From the NCBI GenBank assembly GCA_035295745.1, contig DATGIL010000099.1, positions 1 to 48,287 on the forward strand: a stretch of DNA of 48,287 nt, written 5' to 3'. This DNA comes from JAIQFL01 sp035295745 (GTDB lineage Bacteria; Acidobacteriota; Terriglobia; Bryobacterales; Bryobacteraceae). Numbering within the stretch: position 1 is the first letter of the stretch; every line of letters begins with the position of its first letter. A model generated the notes under the pieces. That model was given only the letters and a program-made list of their open reading frames with translations. It did no database searches and was not told the origin of the DNA. Below, one piece after another: positions 40,560 through 48,287 of the stretch. The position numbers and the translations under genes are program-made.

Positions 40560-42377
40560 TTGCAGAGATCGCCCATTCCGTCGCACACTCCGGATTTCGC
40601 CACCTGGGGTGTCCAAGCCCGGCAGTCTGGCGACGGCTGTTGGTACGTGCGGCCGAATGTGGAACTCGGTCCGTATCCGGCAACTTTGCCGGAGTGTCTC
40701 GAACGCTCGGCACGGCTAGCGCCGCAGCGGCTTTTCCTGGCTGAGCGCGAGGGGAGCAGCAAATGGCGGACCATCAGCTACGCGCAGTTTCGCCAATCTG
40801 CGCGGGCTGTCGCCCAGTGGCTTCTGGATCGGAAGATGACACGGGAGCGGCCCATCGCCATTCTCTCCGGCAACGACATCGATCATGCGCTCCTCGCTGT
40901 GGGCGCCATGTATTGCGGAATCCCGTATGCTCCGATTTCGCCGGCGTACTCGCAGGTGGCGGGAAATCTGGAGCGGCTGATGCACGTCATGGATGTGCTT
41001 GCTCCCGGGTTGGTATTTGCGGCCAACGGCGACGCGTTCGCACACGCGATTCGAGAAGTCGTGCCGCGCGATGCCGAGTTGGTGATCGGTGAGGATGCGC
41101 CCGTGGATCGAGCCTCCACGCCGTTCGAAACGCTGGTGGCGGCACACCCCACCAGCGCGGTCGATCAAGCTCTGGCCGCGATCGCACCTGAAAGCGTTGC
41201 GAAGATCTTATTTACTTCGGGCTCGACCGGCGTTCCGAAAGGCGTGATCACCACACACCGCATGCTGTGCAGCAATCAGGAGATGCTGAGGACTCTATTC
41301 CCATTCTTCAATCGACAGCCTCCGGTGATTTGCGATTGGCTGCCCTGGCACCACACCTTCGGCGGCAGCCACAATTTCGGACTGGTGCTCTACAATGCCG
41401 GCACCCTCTACATCGATCGAGGCAAACCGATGCGCGAGGCCTTCGACGAGAGCCTGCGCAATTTGCGCGAAGTCGCGCCGACCGTTTACTTCAACGTGCC
41501 GAAGGGATTCGAGCTTCTTGTGGAACATCTCAAGGCGGACTCTCACTTTCGGGAGCACTTCTTCTCGCGCTTGCAGATGGCCTTTTATGCGGCGGCGGGG
41601 CTTCCGCAGCACATCTGGGACGCATTCGATGGCCTTGCGATGGATACCGTCGGAAGACGCATTCCAATGCTCACGGGGTTGGGAGCGACGGAAACGGCTC
41701 CGATGGCCCTCTGCGCACGGCCCGACAACCGGCGCGCGGGCGTCGTGGGGCTACCGGTGCCGGGTGTGGAACTCAAGCTCACGCCGGTGAATGAGAAACT
41801 GGAGGCGTGCATTCGCGGTCCGAATGTCACACCCGGATTTTGGCGTGAACCCGAATTGACGCGAGGCTCGTTCGACGAAGAAGGCTACTACCGGATGGGC
41901 GATGCGCTGACGTTTGTCGATATGCAGGATCCTGCAAGGGGTTTCCGGTTCGATGGCCGCATTGCGGAAGACTTCAAGCTGTCGACCGGAACCTGGGTGA
42001 GCGTGGGCCCGCTGCGCGCTCACTTGATCCAGCACTGCGCACCTTGGGTGCGAGATGTCGTCATTGCCGGGCACGACCGGGACGAAGTCACCGCGCTGAT
42101 TTTTCCCGATTCCGAATCGTACGCGCGACTCGAGGCGAGCGGGCGTGCGCGCGAGGTCTTCGCCGGCCTCCTCGGCGATCTGGGGCGACAGAGCACGGGC
42201 AGTTCCAATCGGATCGTCCGAGCGATGGTGATGACCGATGGCCCTTCCGCGGCCGCCGGTGAGGTGACCGACAAAGGCTCGCTCAATCAAAGAGCCGTGC
42301 TGCGGCATCGCGCCGAAATCGTGGAGCAGTTGTACGCGAATCCAGCTCCGCGCGAGGTGATCGTCGCGGGCTACTGA
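40560..42377 (+). CDS. Feruloyl-CoA synthase-like AMP-dependent acyl-CoA ligase
   Basis: 605 aa ANL-superfamily enzyme: N-terminal LGPYPATLPECLERSARLAP, ATP loop ILFTSGSTGVPKGVITTHRM, A5-like LTGLGATETAP, and YYRMGDALTFVD with RIAEDFKLSTGTWV. The combination GDALTFVD and RIAEDFKLSTGTWVSV is characteristic of feruloyl-CoA synthetases, which activate hydroxycinnamic acids from lignin or hemicellulose to CoA thioesters. No enoyl-CoA hydratase/aldolase or vanillin dehydrogenase adjoins, so the substrate is inferred. Start TTG 40560: a tidy ATG at 40541 is in another frame. TATATC at 40535-40540 is a possible -10. The stop overlaps the convergent beta-helix gene by 7 nt. Confidence 0.87.
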   Translation: MQRSPIPSHTPDFATWGVQARQSGDGCWYVRPNVELGPYPATLPECLERSARLAPQRLFLAEREGSSKWRTISYAQFRQSARAVAQWLLDRKMTRERPIAILSGNDIDHALLAVGAMYCGIPYAPISPAYSQVAGNLERLMHVMDVLAPGLVFAANGDAFAHAIREVVPRDAELVIGEDAPVDRASTPFETLVAAHPTSAVDQALAAIAPESVAKILFTSGSTGVPKGVITTHRMLCSNQEMLRTLFPFFNRQPPVICDWLPWHHTFGGSHNFGLVLYNAGTLYIDRGKPMREAFDESLRNLREVAPTVYFNVPKGFELLVEHLKADSHFREHFFSRLQMAFYAAAGLPQHIWDAFDGLAMDTVGRRIPMLTGLGATETAPMALCARPDNRRAGVVGLPVPGVELKLTPVNEKLEACIRGPNVTPGFWREPELTRGSFDEEGYYRMGDALTFVDMQDPARGFRFDGRIAEDFKLSTGTWVSVGPLRAHLIQHCAPWVRDVVIAGHDRDEVTALIFPDSESYARLEASGRAREVFAGLLGDLGRQSTGSSNRIVRAMVMTDGPSAAAGEVTDKGSLNQRAVLRHRAEIVEQLYANPAPREVIVAGY

Positions 42378-45262
42378 CGGCCGCGCACGTTGGTGCGCAC
42401 GCTGTAGAGCGTGGCGCGCGCCGCGATGAATAGAGTCTGGCCGTCCTTGCCGCCGAACACCAACTGCAGGGGCCGCTCCGGCACTGCGATCGTGTCGATC
42501 AGCTTGCCGGCAGGATTATAGACGTAGATCTGACCCGCCGCCAGATACACATTGCCAGCGGCATCGACTGCGACACCTTCGCCGCCCATTTGCACGAAGG
42601 GCTTCCACCCGGTGAAGTTGCCGTCGGGGCCAGGCACCCCGCGCCATGTCGTCATTTCCGCTTCGGAGGTGTAGTAGAAAGGCTCACCGGGCATCGCCTT
42701 GGCAAGTCCGAAACTGCGCAGCACGTCGGCGCTTTTGACACCCCAACTCAGCGCGCCGCTGGCGAAGTCGTTGCGTGCCGAGATGAAGGTGGATCCGTCG
42801 GGCGAAAGATAATGGTGTGTGCGCGAAGCCGGTTCGCCAGTCGCCCGGTCTTGTTGAGCCCGGTAATCGCCCACGGGAAGAACGATGCTCATGCCTGGCC
42901 GCGGCGCTGCGGGCATCTCCTCCAGCACGCGGATTTGCAGGCCTGGCGCATCCGGCTTGAACGAGTAGACGATTCCCTGCCCTTGGTACGAGACCACCAG
43001 CAGGTTGCCAGCCTTGTCGAACGCCAGGTTGACCGGGTCAAGCGGAGTGTCGCGAACGGTCGTGAGTTGACGTGTTGAGTTCGACCATTTGTAGATTCGC
43101 TGCCGGTGGGCGTCCACGAAATAGAAATCGCCATCCGGAGCGGCGGCGCCTCCCGAGACATTGTAGAAGCCGCCCGCCAGTTTTTCGATCTTGGCGCCCG
43201 GCGCCAGGACGGCCGGCTGATGCACCACAGGGGCCGGCGCATTGCCCGAGAGCGTCATCCAGGAGAAATCGCGCTGCCGCAGCTCCACGTGATGTGTGAG
43301 ATCGGTGATGAGATTGTCGAAGCCTACTTTGCTGTTGGTGTAGCAGAGCATATTGCGGAAACGGATGTTCTTCGAGTTGCTGACTTGGATCGCGGTGGGG
43401 AATGGCTGAAACGAACTGATCACGCGATAGATGTGCATGTTGGCGATCGTTAGATCGCTGGAGTCCGCAATCTCCAAGGGAAGCGCGAATCCTCCCTCTC
43501 CGCGCTCCTCTTCGGTCTGCAGCGCGTAAATCCGCCAATTCGACGCGCGATGGATCTGGATCTCATTCCGCACATGGTGTTCGCTCGACATCTGATAGAT
43601 GCGGCCTTCGGTCGTAGTGTCCGAAATCAGCATCCCGGACTGCGCGAAGGTGCTTGGCGTCCAGATATCGAAAAACGTGCCGCCACCGCCCGCAGTCACC
43701 CAGAGGCTCGGATACTGCCCGTCCCAGCGGCGATTCAGGTCGGGATCGGCGGTGTGCGTGTTGTTGTAAATACTGGCGCGGCCGCCATCGAGATTCGGAG
43801 TGCCGTGGCCGCCCAGAAAGCGCACGTCGTTCATCAGCGAGTCGCGACCGGCCATCCACTTCACCCCGACGGCGCGTGGATTGATGCCGTTGGTATAGAC
43901 ACCGATCCCGATCATGATGTTGGCGCCGCCCTGGGGCGCTTCGACCATGGGCTTGGGACCGCCGACGCCTTGAAAGGCCGCCGTCCGGTCGAGCAGGTCG
44001 ATCTGGGTCGCGCTCGGATGCAGGCCGATCAACACCGTATCGGGCCGCAACTGGAGCGTATCGCTGATGACGTACTTGCCGGAGGGCACGTAGATCGCAC
44101 GGTGATTCGCGATGGCGTTGCGGAACACCTCCGTGTCGTCGGTGACGGCATCGCCCTTAGCGCCCAGGGAGCGAATATTCGCCCAAGGTTCAGCGGGTAG
44201 CGGAATCAGATCAGACGGTACCGGGTCGGGCATCGCCTGCAGCGGCGAGGCTTCTATAATGTCCTTCATCTCGCCGGGTGCGCCGATATCGGCGTAGTAG
44301 AGACCGTGGGAGAACGTCTTGACCTCGTAGATTTTGGAGGGGCCTGGCACTTTGCGGCCGCTCTCCAGAAATGAGGCGAACATGGGAACTCCGCGGCACC
44401 ACACGTTCTCCATATTGATTTCGTTGCGCGGGTTTCCGGCACGCGCGATCACGAACGCCGGTCCGCTGAGATCTTCCAAGCGCGCGTCCTTGATCCAAAG
44501 GTTCTCCAGAACGTTGGGGTCGATGGCAACGGCCGTCGGAAGACTGCGGAACTGAGGCCGGATGAGTGTGAGGCCCACTGGAGAAGTTTCGCGAATGGCG
44601 GCTTCGGTCTGACCTTCGAATGACGCGTCGACCGCGGTAAATTGCCAGCCCGGCGAAGGCCCGCGTGTCAACACTCCGTATCGTCCGCCGAAGAAATGCA
44701 CGTCCTCCATCACGTTTCCAGTGTCGTGGACCGCAGCGATCCCGCTGCCGGTGTGGAAGTCCATATGGGCGAGGAAACAATGCTGAGCGTAAGTGCCGCG
44801 CACGCCGACGGCGCCCGGATTGCCTTCGGCGATTTCCACGTCCACATTGCTCATCGCCGAATAGAAGGTTCCCGGGCTGGCGTCAGCCGGCTGGCCACCG
44901 GTGTTAGGCCGCGAGCCGGCGAAGAATACCAGATAGCGTTCCTGATCCTTATTTTGATATCCGGGGGTATTGGCCTCGAGTACGAGCACCGGCCGCGTCC
45001 GGCCATAGCCGATGACGCGAATGCCCGGCCAGACGTTGATTGTCTTGGCGATGCGATACCGGCCTTCGCGGAGGAAGACGATGCCTTGTCCGGTAGACTC
45101 CTGTACCTGGTCGATCGCCTTCTGAATGTTGGTGCTGTCGCCGTCGGACACGTACAAAGCTTTGGGATCATCGAGGCGGACAGGATAGTAGGATGCCGGC
45201 CACAGCGGGACGGTCACGAGCAGGCAAGCGCCGGCCAAAGTGAATCGCTTCGTCAGCGGCAT
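42371..45262 (-). CDS. Secreted tandem pectate-lyase-3-type beta-helix protein with C-terminal NHL/SMP-30-like propeller
   Basis: 963 aa. Signal peptide MPLTKRFTLAGACLLVTVPL (to about 23). First right-handed beta-helix about 25-345, opening with DSTNIQKAIDQVQESTGQGI and FLREGRYRIAKTINV; second about 365-690, opening with NIRSLGAKGDAVTDDTEVFR and IYVPSGKYVISDTLQL, the Pectate_lyase_3 signature. Tandem helices of this sort occur in GH55-type exo-beta-1,3-glucanases. From about 700 a six-bladed-propeller-like region follows: GDFYFVDAHRQRIYKWS, VNLAFDKAGNLLVVSYQG, and GEGVAVDAAGNVYLAAGQIY. Probable extracellular polysaccharide-binding or -degrading protein; catalytic residues not identified. TAATAT lies 8 nt before ATG 45262. 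Confidence 0.85.
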   Translation of the reverse strand: MPLTKRFTLAGACLLVTVPLWPASYYPVRLDDPKALYVSDGDSTNIQKAIDQVQESTGQGIVFLREGRYRIAKTINVWPGIRVIGYGRTRPVLVLEANTPGYQNKDQERYLVFFAGSRPNTGGQPADASPGTFYSAMSNVDVEIAEGNPGAVGVRGTYAQHCFLAHMDFHTGSGIAAVHDTGNVMEDVHFFGGRYGVLTRGPSPGWQFTAVDASFEGQTEAAIRETSPVGLTLIRPQFRSLPTAVAIDPNVLENLWIKDARLEDLSGPAFVIARAGNPRNEINMENVWCRGVPMFASFLESGRKVPGPSKIYEVKTFSHGLYYADIGAPGEMKDIIEASPLQAMPDPVPSDLIPLPAEPWANIRSLGAKGDAVTDDTEVFRNAIANHRAIYVPSGKYVISDTLQLRPDTVLIGLHPSATQIDLLDRTAAFQGVGGPKPMVEAPQGGANIMIGIGVYTNGINPRAVGVKWMAGRDSLMNDVRFLGGHGTPNLDGGRASIYNNTHTADPDLNRRWDGQYPSLWVTAGGGGTFFDIWTPSTFAQSGMLISDTTTEGRIYQMSSEHHVRNEIQIHRASNWRIYALQTEEERGEGGFALPLEIADSSDLTIANMHIYRVISSFQPFPTAIQVSNSKNIRFRNMLCYTNSKVGFDNLITDLTHHVELRQRDFSWMTLSGNAPAPVVHQPAVLAPGAKIEKLAGGFYNVSGGAAAPDGDFYFVDAHRQRIYKWSNSTRQLTTVRDTPLDPVNLAFDKAGNLLVVSYQGQGIVYSFKPDAPGLQIRVLEEMPAAPRPGMSIVLPVGDYRAQQDRATGEPASRTHHYLSPDGSTFISARNDFASGALSWGVKSADVLRSFGLAKAMPGEPFYYTSEAEMTTWRGVPGPDGNFTGWKPFVQMGGEGVAVDAAGNVYLAAGQIYVYNPAGKLIDTIAVPERPLQLVFGGKDGQTLFIAARATLYSVRTNVRGRQ

Positions 45263-45270
45263 TAAACAGG

Positions 45271-45276
45271 ATATTA
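45271..45276 (-). promoter_or_regulatory. Possible -10 TAATAT for the beta-helix gene
   Basis: TAATAT on the minus strand, 8 nt from ATG 45262; fits a leaderless transcript. Confidence 0.45.
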
Positions 45277-45379
45277 GTACTCTTTGCGCCCATTATCAAT
45301 GAACGGCTCGCGCCGTCGCGCCGCGATGCCGCTGCGACTTCGCGACGAAACCTCTTCGGCAATCAGATTTGGCGGACAA

Positions 45380-45410
45380 CCGAAAAGCTTCGAGAGGGAT
45401 CTTGACGCCA
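45380..45410 (+). repeat. Degenerate family A right-end fragment
   Basis: CCGAAAAGCTTCGAGA, then GGGATCTTGACGCC: resembles the CCGAAAAGCGTCGAGA-GGAG-TCTCGACGC part of the copy at 20716-20908, with several changes. Only the inner hairpin region is left. The non-genic stretch 45263-45649 also holds an insertion-element relic (45414-45578). Confidence 0.55.
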
Positions 45411-45473
45411 ACGTGTCACTCTCAGAATTATTTGGCATAAATCCGTCAACAATATTTGGCAAACTGTCCGGGT

Positions 45474-45578
45474 ATGGACGAGTTGGCCAGCCTCTCGGAG
45501 GAAGCCCGCAAACTGGCGCTGGAGCGGTTCTTTTTGCTCCGGCCACCTGGTGCAGAATCAGTCGTTGACAGTCCGTAG
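45474..45578 (+). pseudogene. Relic of a transposase N-terminus
   Basis: A 34-codon frame, MDELASLSEEARKLALERFF then LLRPPGAESVVDSP, resembles the start of Mu/rve-type transposases, in which a LSEEARxxALERFxxLRP helix precedes the HTH. It stops after 34 codons, so it is an internally deleted remnant. Just upstream, TTTGGCATAAATCCGTCAAC and ATATTTGGCAAAC look like repeated binding sites at an element end beginning TGTCACTC (45414), and TTGACA at 45565-45570 could be the opposite end. No target-site duplication found. Confidence 0.45.
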
Positions 45579-45634
45579 TAAGTGCTGCTGGTGTTCCGTA
45601 AATCCACGTTTCCGGTTTAGTAGCGTCCGCAGAC

Positions 45635-45640
45635 TACAAT
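45635..45640 (+). promoter_or_regulatory. Possible -10 TACAAT for the TIGR03437-type gene
   Basis: TACAAT, 9 nt before ATG 45650; no ribosome site fits between, so probably leaderless. Confidence 0.45.
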
Positions 45641-45649
45641 GGGATCGGT

Positions 45650-47581
45650 ATGTTCCTTTTAGCAGTGCCCCTCTTTCTGGTTCCCCATTATTTCATTACG
45701 CGGCCCAACGAACTCGGCAGTTCCGTCGTTACTGACCAACACGGCTATGCCTACGTGAGCGGCAACGGATTCATCAGCCGGATCGATCCGGATGGAAATC
45801 TCGTCTACCGCAACGCGTTCGCCCCAAATACATATCCCCTCATGACTGCCGATTTCGGCGGCAATCTTTACACGGTGAACAATAGCTCGGTGGTGAAGTT
45901 CGATCCGGCGGGAAATGTCGTTTACCGGTTCACTCTTCCCGCAGCCCCCACGTCGGCACCCGCGATTGGACCGGATGGCAGCGCTTATTTCACCGGCGGC
46001 GGAGATACTCATGGATTCCCTACGACCCCCGGCGCTTGGGTCTCCGCCGATGCCGCGGGTTTCTCGAACGCCTTTGTGATTAAAGTCAGTCCCGCCGGCG
46101 ATCGCATAGTCTACTCCACATTCATCGACAACGGCAGGCCTAACTTCCTCATCTCAACGGGCGGCCTCGTCATCGCGGTCGATGCACAGGGCTCTGCCTA
46201 CGTCGCCGGGACGACGCAGAATCCGAACTTTCCAGTAACTACCGGGGCGTACCAGACCGATTGCCAATGTGACAAGCTGCCCGCTACCTTCCTGACGAAG
46301 CTGAGCTCCGACGGAACAGCCCTGTCGTATTCAGCATTGGTCGAGCCTGGCTCGTCACAGGTTCTGTTCAATGAGCTCCTGCCGGCCGCGATTCAGGTTG
46401 ATTCAGCCGGCAATGCGATGCTCCTGTCCGGTCCTTCACGGTCATCCCCCACATACTTGGAGTTGCGGCGATTGAGCGCCGATGGAGCTCGTTTGTCGCT
46501 GAGCACCATCGGCGTGCCCGGAACTACGATCGGCAATGGCGCCGCACCAAGCATCGGCACCGCCACTCTCGACCCAGAGGGCAACGTATTGATGACCGGT
46601 GCGATCACGGGAAACTTCACGCCGACGGAAGGCGCTTTCCGTGAAATCGCGGGAGGCGACGCCTTCATAGCCATTGCCCGGCCGGACGATGGCGCGCTGA
46701 TCTACTCCTCGGCGCTACCGTTCGACGCCGAGCGCGCCGTGATCGCTGGGGGAGTGGCGGCGGGTATCACCTTTTTACGCGTGTCAGGTGGGTTCTGGTC
46801 ATTGAACCGGCTCGTCCCGGACACGGCAGCGCGCCCGGGAATTCTCGGTTTTTCCGACATCGTGCCAGGTGGCTTGAGCACGGCTATCGCGCCGGGGGAG
46901 GGGCTCACCCTCTACGGAGTGTACCTGGGACCGGCTAAAGCGGTCAGCGGCGGGTTCGACCCCAATGGACGCCTGCCGTTCGCACTGGCGGGCACCTCCG
47001 TCGATTTCGGGGGCACGCCAGCGCCACTCCTGTCCGTCAGCGATCAGCAGGTCACGGTCCTCGCGCCCTTTGAACTCCATCCGGGAGACCTGACGAACAT
47101 CCGCGTCACCGCAAATGGACAGACCAGCAACGCGGCCCCGCTGCTTGTCAATGCCGATGCGCCGAACTTATTCAGGTGTCTGGGAAGTTCACCATTTACC
47201 GGTACGGCAATGGCCGTGAACGAAAATGGCACCGTCACCTGTTCCGGCAATCCCGCGCCCCTAGGCTCGATCGTATCGGTGTTCTTGAACGGCGCCGGCC
47301 TGATCGCACCGCTTCCAGCGGATGGCACCCGAGGGCAATTGGGACAGGCGCCAGTCCTGCCGGTCTCGGTCTCGTACAACGTCGAATACGACCTCCGTTT
47401 TGGCACCCCGCCGAGACCGCTCGATGTCTTATATGTCGGATCGAGCCCTGGCACCGCGGCGGGGATTGTTCAGGTCAACTTTCGAATGCCGACATCGTCG
47501 TCAGGACTTTCCATCATCATTCTGCAACTCAGCGTGGGGGACCAGTCGATCTCCGCGAATATCGCGTGCACTCCTAATTGA
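45650..47581 (+). CDS. SBBP-like beta-propeller protein with TIGR03437-type C-terminal domain
   Basis: 643 aa, probably exported; a short hydrophobic N-terminus (MFLLAVPLFLVPHYF) may be a signal, though it lacks early positive charge. Residues about 20-390 hold SBBP-like propeller repeats (GYAYVSGNGFISRIDPDGN, GSAYFTGGGDTHGFPTTPGA, GSAYVAGTTQNPNFPVTTGA, GNVLMTGAITGNFTPTEGA). The C-terminal 240 residues match the Solibacter TIGR03437 domain: IAPGEGLTLYGVYLGP, VDFGGTPAPLLSVSDQQVTV, SNAAPLLVNADAPNLF, GSIVSVFLNGAGLI, YVGSSPGTAAGIVQVNFRMP. The domain is thought to be a surface or secretion module of Solibacter-like bacteria; function unknown. Followed by a short hairpin and a family B array. Confidence 0.88.
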   Translation: MFLLAVPLFLVPHYFITRPNELGSSVVTDQHGYAYVSGNGFISRIDPDGNLVYRNAFAPNTYPLMTADFGGNLYTVNNSSVVKFDPAGNVVYRFTLPAAPTSAPAIGPDGSAYFTGGGDTHGFPTTPGAWVSADAAGFSNAFVIKVSPAGDRIVYSTFIDNGRPNFLISTGGLVIAVDAQGSAYVAGTTQNPNFPVTTGAYQTDCQCDKLPATFLTKLSSDGTALSYSALVEPGSSQVLFNELLPAAIQVDSAGNAMLLSGPSRSSPTYLELRRLSADGARLSLSTIGVPGTTIGNGAAPSIGTATLDPEGNVLMTGAITGNFTPTEGAFREIAGGDAFIAIARPDDGALIYSSALPFDAERAVIAGGVAAGITFLRVSGGFWSLNRLVPDTAARPGILGFSDIVPGGLSTAIAPGEGLTLYGVYLGPAKAVSGGFDPNGRLPFALAGTSVDFGGTPAPLLSVSDQQVTVLAPFELHPGDLTNIRVTANGQTSNAAPLLVNADAPNLFRCLGSSPFTGTAMAVNENGTVTCSGNPAPLGSIVSVFLNGAGLIAPLPADGTRGQLGQAPVLPVSVSYNVEYDLRFGTPPRPLDVLYVGSSPGTAAGIVQVNFRMPTSSSGLSIIILQLSVGDQSISANIACTPN

Positions 47582-47598
47582 GCTTGGGCTTCCTAAGC
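47582..47598 (+). terminator. Short hairpin directly after the TIGR03437-type gene
   Basis: GCTTGGG-CTT-CCTAAGC forms a 7-bp stem (one G-T pair) starting one base after the stop codon. No T tract. Possible transcript end. Confidence 0.35.
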
Positions 47599-47692
47599 AC
47601 GGCCGTAATTGGAGCGATGGAGTCTCTTGGCATCGATCCACCGCTTTGCACAACGTTCGTTTTTGCAACGAATCGGGCGACCGCGACTGTCT

Positions 47693-48158
47693 GTAAGCTA
47701 CCTTCGCGGGATACGTGCGCTTGCGAGCCGCGCGCGTCAGCAAGCGATCTTGACTGCTTCAGCGGCGTGGTGGCAACGCTCCCTCACGGTCGCGGCTCGT
47801 AAGCTACTTTCGCGCGAATACGCGCGCTTACGAGCGGCGCGCGTCAGCAAGCGATCTTGACTGCTTCAGCGGCGTGGTGGCAACGCTCCCTCACGGTCGC
47901 GGCTCGTAAGCTACCCTCGCGCGAATACGTGCGCTTGCGAGCCGCGCGCGTCAGCAAGCGATCTTGACTGCTTTAGCGGCGTGGTGGCAACGCTCCCTCA
48001 CGGTCGCGGCTCGTAAGCTACCTTCGCGCGAATACGCGCGCTTACGAGCCGCGCGCGTCAGCAAGCGATCTTGACTGCTTTAGCGGCGTGGTGGCAACGC
48101 TCCCTCACGGTCGCGGCTCGTAAGCTACCTTCGCGCGAATACGTGCGCTTACGAGCCG
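47693..48158. repeat. Family B tandem array, 107-bp unit, about 4.4 copies
   Basis: CAAGCGATCTTGACTGCTT starts at 47741, 47848, 47955 and 48062, a constant 107-bp period; the first unit is one base shorter at its left. Each unit contains CGCTCCCTCACGGTCGCGG. Between units, CGCGGCTCGTAAGC and GCTTACGAGCCGCG form a 14-bp dyad around CGCGCG-AATA-CGCGCG, so every junction folds into a long hairpin. Units are almost identical (differences such as cttcag/ctttag, gcgcgc/gtgcgc), implying recent expansion. No gene lies in 47582-48158. Confidence 0.93.
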
Positions 48159-48287
48159 GTAGAGTAGAGAGGTAGGTGATAGAGAGCGGCCTACCTCCCC
48201 CTCCCCGAACCGGACGTGCAGATTTCCCGCATCCGGCTCTCCCGAAAAGCTCTCGCCTCAGGCATTCATAGGATGCCGCTTCGCTTT
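48159..48287 (-). mobile_element. Group II intron, 3' end (domains V and VI), 5' part outside window
   Basis: Read on the minus strand, 48239-48207 is a 33-nt domain V: it opens GAGCCGGA, pairs 8 bp with UCCGGUUC, has a GAAA-containing loop and the CG bulge before the closing strand, as in the group II catalytic hairpin. Domain VI follows as GAGGUAGG (48197-48190) paired with CCUACCUC (48176-48169). The strand then ends ...CUCUAC at 48159, matching the AY rule for group II 3' ends, exactly where similarity to the family B array stops. The intron body and any reverse transcriptase would lie beyond 48287; no coding part is recognisable in the 48 nt before domain V. Confidence 0.82.
48207..48239 (-). 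ncRNA. Group II intron domain V hairpin
   Basis: GAGCCGGATGCGGGAAAT then CTGCACGTCCGGTTC on the minus strand: catalytic triad AGC near the 5' end, GAAA loop region, two-base bulge CG, closing GGTTC. Near the usual 34-nt length. Confidence 0.85.

Noticed and set aside
40541..40744. An ATG-started frame at 40541 as the start of the acyl-CoA ligase
   Set aside because: It is in a different frame. The family N-terminus (LGPYPATLPECLER) is in the frame of TTG 40560, so no frameshift is needed.
45414..45570. A complete MITE bounded by TGTCACTC and TTGACA
   Set aside because: The two ends share only TGTCA plus scattered bases, and I found no target-site duplication; kept only as a relic.
47693..48158. 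The 107-bp array as a CRISPR
   Set aside because: The whole unit repeats without unique spacers, and no cas genes are present.
48240..48287. C-terminus of a group II intron reverse transcriptase in the last 48 bases
   Set aside because: No recognisable maturase residues; too short to call.

Overview
The window is GC-rich bacterial DNA that most resembles an acidobacterium of the Bryobacterales/Solibacter type. Three protein families largely typical of that group support this: an ADOP-type duplicated orphan ABC permease (1925-4384), a TIGR03435-like secreted protein with the FEVASIK motif (36671-37633), and a protein ending in a TIGR03437-like domain (45650-47581). This is family recognition by eye; no database was searched.

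Layout. 1-4384: 3' part of pyrG, kdsA overlapping it, and the ADOP permease. 4512-8135: an unusual membrane/di-haem c/flavin/ferredoxin fusion protein and a convergent secreted M28 peptidase. 8229-15113: a hydroxyproline catabolism island with a DHDPS-family deaminase, a Cys/Cys 4-hydroxyproline 2-epimerase-like enzyme, three subunits of a flavin/iron-sulfur D-hydroxyproline dehydrogenase, a second (Ser/Cys) proline-racemase-family enzyme and an FAH-family hydrolase. 15185-18135: a small protein and a pair of M16 peptidases. 18684-26192: mutL, a NarL-type two-component pair with a periplasmic propeller sensor, and a glycosyltransferase. 26341-28573: an ECF sigma factor with a long membrane anti-sigma factor. 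28813-32723: a KdpDE-like pair and a divergent cytochrome c-PQQ dehydrogenase. 32896-35408: an SGNH/MBOAT polysaccharide O-acylation pair. 35389-42377: an ArsR-type regulator, a NIPSNAP protein, the TIGR03435 protein, a lactate permease, an aldo/keto reductase and a feruloyl-CoA synthase-like ligase. 42371-47581: a giant beta-helix/propeller protein and the TIGR03437 protein.

Intergenic DNA is dominated by two hairpin repeat families. Family A is an element with hairpins in each inverted end; stem sequences differ between copies but stay paired, while loops keep the form NGAG (or CTCN on the other strand). Family B carries GCTCGTAAGC-type dyads and forms tandem arrays of 162 bp (24732-25027) and 107 bp (47693-48158). 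A group II intron 3' end (domains V and VI, minus strand) interrupts the 107-bp array at base 48158/48159 and runs out of the window.

Regulation. About ten first-of-operon genes have a TANNNT-like hexamer only 6-10 nt before the start codon, suggesting leaderless transcription. The ArsR-type gene has a perfect 8-8-8 dyad over its own start. No tRNA, rRNA or CRISPR array was seen.
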